Source of the DNA: Jimgerdemannia flammicorona
Lineage: Eukaryota > Mucoromycota > Endogonomycetes > Endogonales > Endogonaceae
Assembly: GCA_003990745.1 (NCBI GenBank)
Contig: RBNI01006918.1
Location: 1 to 10,846 of the forward strand
DNA length: 10,846 nucleotides
Direction of reading: 5' to 3'
How positions within the stretch are numbered: the stretch's first letter is position 1; each line of letters opens with the position of its first letter. The notes beneath the pieces were generated by a model. The model ran no database searches and was not told where the DNA came from. It was given only the letters and a program-made list of their open reading frames with translations. The position numbers were made by a program, and so were the translations under genes. Positions 8,273 to 10,846 of this stretch are shown here, piece after piece.

Positions 8273-8419
8273 TATGAAGTTGAATAAATTCTCAACAAAT
8301 ATGGCTACAAGAACCACCCTGAGTATCTTGTCAAATAGAAAGGTTATCTGATCTATGATGTAATCTGGGAACCCAAGACTAATCTCCAGAATGTCACTGA
8401 CTTAGTTCAGGAATATAAT
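8273..8419 (+). pseudogene. C-terminal chromodomain
   Basis: The segment reads YEVE-stop-ILNKYGY, EYLVK-stop-KGY and IWEPKTNL, ending in DLVQEY. It matches the chromodomain pattern (YxVExIL, YLVKWKGY, WEPxxNL, LVxEY). The TAG at 8336 stands exactly where the aromatic-cage Trp of VKWKGY should be, a single G-to-A change from TGG. In chromoviruses this domain follows integrase and steers insertion toward marked chromatin. The original stop may be TGA 8438. Confidence 0.9.
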
Positions 8420-8440
8420 TCCTTGAACAACTTAAACTGA

Positions 8441-8850
8441 ATATCCAGCACCTATCAGTACATACTATATATTACTCTCCTAAAATATTATAATTATCAT
8501 GAACAAAATCAAAAACTCAGCAAGCCTAGATAAAAGAATACTGACCATCTGGAAAAATAGCAAAACTGAAAGTAAGTCTATTCTCCACATATCACTGGTG
8601 GGAAACAAGGTATAGATATTTAAGAAGATTCTTTAGAGGAAATTCTCTAGTAGTGAATGATATCAGAATCACTTCCAGTGCATAACATTGAACACATGAC
8701 TCTTTAATGTATGAATGTAACACATTAGGCAACTGTACTATGAATATGCCACTTTCTAAAAAAATTGGACTTTACCAGACTTTTGACCTCCTAAATGGTG
8801 TAACAATATTAGAACAAAATTAGAAGGCCCTGATGAGAATGTCAAAAGCT
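8441..8850 (+). other. Non-coding 3' region between pol and polypurine tract
   Basis: Some 410 bases without convincing coding content. A frame from ATG 8499 is open for 38 codons, and the same frame then carries stops at about the random rate up to 8850. No repeat or RNA gene is seen. It probably serves as the 3' untranslated part of the element. Confidence 0.5.
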
Positions 8851-8863
8851 AAGAAGGGGAGAG
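8851..8863 (+). promoter_or_regulatory. Polypurine tract (plus-strand primer)
   Basis: AAGAAGGGGAGAG, all purine, ends two bases before the TGTAAGTG start of the 3' LTR. This is the position and composition expected of the RNase H-resistant primer for plus-strand synthesis, and it fixes the LTR boundary and the element's orientation. Confidence 0.88.
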
Positions 8864-8864
8864 T

Positions 8865-9040
8865 TGTAAGTGCACAACCTCTAAGCTACCAAAATTACAT
8901 ATCACTCTCAGTACTGCTGAGTTAGTCCATAGTTATATCATACAAGACTAATCTAACTATACTGTGACTGCTAAGCTATTTATAGATTTGGACACTGTCT
9001 GGGTAGTCTTCAATAACATCACTATTAATGACATTATCTC
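8865..9040 (+). repeat. 3' LTR fragment, rearranged and cut by a LINE
   Basis: 8865-8914 matches the 5' LTR start (290-339) at 42 of 50 positions. The equivalent of 340-400 is then missing. From 8914 the sequence is the reverse complement of 1619-1745. From 8917 it also resembles the left arm repeat at 401 (about 23 of 30 positions), because the arms are inverted repeats of each other. At 9041 the LINE poly(A) begins, so the rest of the LTR, including its promoter and polyadenylation parts, lies outside the window. Confidence 0.75.
8914..9040 (-). repeat. Inverted second copy of the LTR ORF 3' end
   Basis: The reverse complement of these 127 bases aligns without gaps to 1619-1745, with 25 differences, 24 of them transitions. 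It covers the last 22 codons of the LTR-borne ORF and its 3' flank up to CTCAGCAG. Read on the minus strand it ends VQIYK and the same TAG. The Gln codon here replaces the TAA found at 1669 in the other copy. The ORF therefore points away from pol here and toward pol in the 5' LTR. Confidence 0.88.
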
Positions 9041-9059
9041 TTTTTTTTTTTTTTTTTTT
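9041..9059 (-). repeat. Poly(A) tail of the LINE (19 T on plus strand)
   Basis: Nineteen uninterrupted T on the plus strand equal a 3' poly(A) tail on the minus strand. It marks the exact junction between the LINE and the older LTR sequence and gives the LINE's orientation. A clean homopolymer suggests a fairly recent insertion. Confidence 0.92.
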
Positions 9060-9307
9060 ATAGTCACTTGGACTCCACCTTTATTACTAGTCTATGAGTA
9101 AGTATACATCCCCACCACCCACTACCCTATCCCCATAGGGGGGTTCCTCCCCACCTCCTCACGAAAAAGAATCACCCTTTTACCCACTATACCAGCTCTC
9201 CCTCCACTTTGTCCACAAATTTTCTCCACTAAGCGGCGTCTCCGACCACCCTGCAGCCCCCAACTAAGCCACCAGCCTGTTAAGGTGTCTTCCATAAGCC
9301 TATGCCA
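9060..9307 (-). other. LINE 3' untranslated region
   Basis: This stretch lies between the ORF stop and the poly(A). It is rich in C on the plus strand (G on the minus). A small inverted repeat, CCCCATAGGGG, lies near 9131 and could form a short hairpin of the sort sometimes read by LINE reverse transcriptases; that role is inference. No other gene is seen. Confidence 0.55.
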
Positions 9308-10846
9308 CTACAACAACCAGTCCCCCAGACCCTGTCTGCTGCCATCCTCAAAAACAAATAGCCAGTGACTGGCCAGTCCTACCCAGATAGCCAATGCCCA
9401 GCCCAAAGTAATCCACTCCTTCCCTATCCCCCCTACCAATCTGTCCCTCAAGTCCTCCCACCTCCCCCGTACTTCATCTCTCCTATGCCATACCCCCAAA
9501 CATTCCCCAATTATCCTCCAGAAATCTCCCAACACCTCACACTCCCCTAGCCAATGTTCAGGCGTCTGTACACAACCCCCCTCCTGTCCTACATTAAAGC
9601 ACTCCTCATAGTCGAAGCAACCCCCTACGATAAGATGCCCTGAGTGAAAGTTGAGCATCACATTCCTCTGCAGCATACGCCACCAGACCACCCAGTACTT
9701 TGGCGGCATCCACTTTCTCACTGCGGCACTCCAAGCCCAAACACCATGCCAGTCCCACTCTTCGCCAATTCCAGCTCCTTGCCAGCCACTAGGCCACAGA
9801 TCCTGGCCTGGTCCCCTTTGACATTCCATTCCATCACCAATGTCAAACTCAATTAAAGGAGTGCCACCCAGCAGTATACGATCCCATCTCCACATTGCTG
9901 GGTCCCAATCCTCCTCTCCTTCATTCCCTTGCCAATGAATTCCAATGCGGTGCACCCCCTCTGCTATCCCCCACCAAAATCCTCTATACCGCAGTTGCTG
10001 AGTATCCCGAAGTCCAACTAATGCAAGGAGATCCCCAGTTGCGCCCCTTAGTGATGTCCGCCTCTCCCAGATCTTCTGTAGCAGAGGAACCCAACCGCCT
10101 CCTCGCAGTTCCACTGCCCTCTTCAACCACCATGCTCGCAAACAGTGTAACCTTTTTGGGAAGTCAACCAGCCCAAGGCCACCTCTTGCCACTGGTAGGG
10201 ACAAGGTCTCCCAACCAATCTGACTCCGCCTACCAGCCCAAATCCATCCCTTTGCTGACTTCACCAATCTCTTCACCACCCAAGCTGGGAAGTCCAGATG
10301 ATATGCCAAGTACCACAACTTCGGCAGCCAGTAGACATTCAAAATCGAGACCCATCCTGCCAGAGAAAAATGTCTTCCCCCCCAACTCCGCAGGGCCTCC
10401 TCCCAGATTCCAATCCTCTGCTCCCACCAAAGTCTGGGCAGCACTGACCCATAGACCGATAGATATATGCCCAAGTACCACACTGCTTCACCAGTGGGGA
10501 CAATTGTTCCTACAACCTCCCCTCCCACCAGACCATTGCCAAGCACCATTGTTTTGCATTTATGCCAATTCAACTTTGCTCCTGAGTTCTCCTCATACCA
10601 CTCGATAGTCTTCTTGAGCTCTTCAACATCAGCAATCAAACCCAAACCAACCACCATGTCGTCTGCAAAGGCCCCAACTTTCCATCCTATGCCAAAGACA
10701 GAGGGTCCGTCTATCCTCCGCCTGATTCTATCCATAAGGGGTTCCAGAGAAAGAGCATACAAAATGGGAGACAGTGGGTCCCCCTGGGGCACCCCCCTGC
10801 CCAAGGGGAATGCTACCCCTCTATGCCCATTGCACATGAGCGCCGC
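9308..10846 (-). CDS. LINE ORF2 reverse transcriptase, C-terminal part
   Basis: The frame is open from the right edge to TAG 9308-9310, at least 512 codons, with no stop or frameshift. The ATG at 10835-10837 is internal, because the frame stays open upstream of it. Counting from that Met, residues 15-34 hold the palm motif GVPQGDPLSPILYALSLEPL, and 57-60 hold the catalytic FADD (10658-10669), both intact. The thumb follows, and then a long Trp-rich C-terminal half (44 Trp in 509 residues). Near the end, Cys 407, 413, 422, His 428 and Cys 433 form CX5CX8CX5HX4C. This follows a W-x-x-W-W-R-x-L segment and resembles the zinc-binding region found after RT in many LINEs (zf-RVT type). The fingers and any endonuclease domain lie outside the window. 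No RNase H domain follows. Confidence 0.92.
   Translation of the reverse strand, partial: AALMCNGHRGVAFPLGRGVPQGDPLSPILYALSLEPLMDRIRRRIDGPSVFGIGWKVGAFADDMVVGLGLIADVEELKKTIEWYEENSGAKLNWHKCKTMVLGNGLVGGEVVGTIVPTGEAVWYLGIYLSVYGSVLPRLWWEQRIGIWEEALRSWGGRHFSLAGWVSILNVYWLPKLWYLAYHLDFPAWVVKRLVKSAKGWIWAGRRSQIGWETLSLPVARGGLGLVDFPKRLHCLRAWWLKRAVELRGGGWVPLLQKIWERRTSLRGATGDLLALVGLRDTQQLRYRGFWWGIAEGVHRIGIHWQGNEGEEDWDPAMWRWDRILLGGTPLIEFDIGDGMECQRGPGQDLWPSGWQGAGIGEEWDWHGVWAWSAAVRKWMPPKYWVVWWRMLQRNVMLNFHSGHLIVGGCFDYEECFNVGQEGGCVQTPEHWLGECEVLGDFWRIIGECLGVWHRRDEVRGRWEDLRDRLVGGIGKEWITLGWALAIWVGLASHWLFVFEDGSRQGLGDWLL

Larger units (their letters stand above)
2142..8440 (+). pseudogene. gag-pol polyprotein, broken by frameshifts and stops
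   Basis: One long coding region of about 2,100 codons begins at ATG 2142 (MENPEHPELV). It is read in successive frames: near 2142-2180, then frame 1 from about 2185 to 3165, frame 3 to about 3720, frame 2 to about 3848, frame 1 to 5838, frame 3 to about 7628, and frame 2 to TGA 8438-8440. The shift at 5838 looks like loss of one A in an A run. The shift near 7628 removes bases just before the AFHSETD integrase motif. Gag zinc knuckle, dUTPase, protease and the RT start all share one frame (4021-5838), so Gag and Pol were probably a single fused ORF, as in some chromoviruses. About 18 stops fall in 4021-5838, against about 37 expected by chance. If the TGA at 8438 is itself a mutated codon, the frame could extend to TAA at 8531. 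Confidence 0.88.
290..9040 (+). mobile_element. Decayed Ty3/Gypsy chromovirus with dUTPase
   Basis: This is a full LTR retrotransposon, interrupted in its 3' LTR. The order is LTR start (290), LTR-borne ORF, TATA box, gag, zinc knuckle, dUTPase, protease, RT, RNase H, integrase, chromodomain, polypurine tract, 3' LTR start (8865). RT-before-integrase order and the C-terminal chromodomain place it in the chromovirus branch of Ty3/Gypsy (Metaviridae). The first 50 bases of the two LTRs match at 42 of 50 positions, and all eight differences are transitions. Dozens of in-frame stops, four or five frameshifts and damaged catalytic motifs show that it cannot act autonomously. Target-site duplication cannot be tested because the right end lies beyond the LINE. 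The five bases before the 5' LTR are TCCCC. Confidence 0.9.
9041..10846 (-). mobile_element. Non-LTR retrotransposon (LINE), 3' part
   Basis: A poly(A) tail, a 3' untranslated region of about 250 bases and a long uninterrupted reverse transcriptase ORF run right to left. The element continues past the right edge of the window. The wording GVPQGDPLSPILYALSLEPL and FADDM is LINE-type, closest in style to L1/Tx1-like elements, but the clade is not certain. It is inserted in the 3' LTR of the Gypsy element, immediately after GAGATAATG on the minus strand. The 5' half of the target-site duplication would lie at its far end. Confidence 0.9.

Noticed and set aside
8499..8852. Possible small ORF after pol, starting MNKIKNSASLDKR
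   Set aside because: It is open for 38 codons only. Beyond that, about eight stops in roughly 80 codons is no better than chance for this base composition, unlike the pol frames.
9895..10608. Plus-strand open frame of 237 codons, Pro/Ser/Leu rich
   Set aside because: It is the antisense shadow of the LINE reverse transcriptase ORF; its Pro-rich content reflects Gly/Trp codons on the other strand.

Overview
This window is eukaryotic transposon DNA with no recognisable host gene. The organism is most likely a filamentous fungus with heavily decayed, probably methylated repeats. That inference rests on a chromodomain-bearing Ty3/Gypsy element (chromovirus), a LINE in the same stretch, and the absence of any bacterial-style gene organisation. 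I cannot name the species, and another chromovirus-bearing eukaryote is not excluded.

Layout: (1) Positions 1-289 are flanking DNA with traces of a broken minus-strand coding sequence. (2) Positions 290-9040 are one decayed Ty3/Gypsy retrotransposon on the plus strand. Its 5' LTR begins at 290 and is unusually long, about 1.77 kb if it ends near 2065. It carries 31-32 nt repeats with TGAGTCA cores, then a broken ORF of about 366 codons (584-1683) of unknown function, then inverted copies of the repeats, a TATA box (1861) and an AATAAA signal (1984). (3) A single gag-pol reading frame (2142-8440) follows, broken by four or five frameshifts and dozens of stops. Its order is a long unrecognised N-terminal region, Gag capsid, CCHC zinc knuckle, a dUTPase with all five family motifs in place, aspartic protease, reverse transcriptase, RNase H, integrase and a C-terminal chromodomain. 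(4) A polypurine tract (8851-8863) leads into the 3' LTR at 8865. After only 50 bases that LTR switches to an inverted copy of the end of the LTR-borne ORF and its flank (8914-9040). (5) A LINE on the minus strand interrupts the 3' LTR at 9041. Its poly(A) tail lies at 9041-9059, and its reverse transcriptase ORF is open from 9308 to the right edge of the window.

History: the Gypsy part has about 10 CpG in 9.0 kb and is full of stops. The LINE has about 32 CpG in 1.8 kb and no stop in 512 codons. The Gypsy element is therefore old and mutated in a transition-biased way, and the LINE landed in it later.

The two features most worth following are the LTR-embedded ORF cassette with inverted-repeat arms, present in opposite orientations at the two ends, and the dUTPase domain inside the Gypsy polyprotein.
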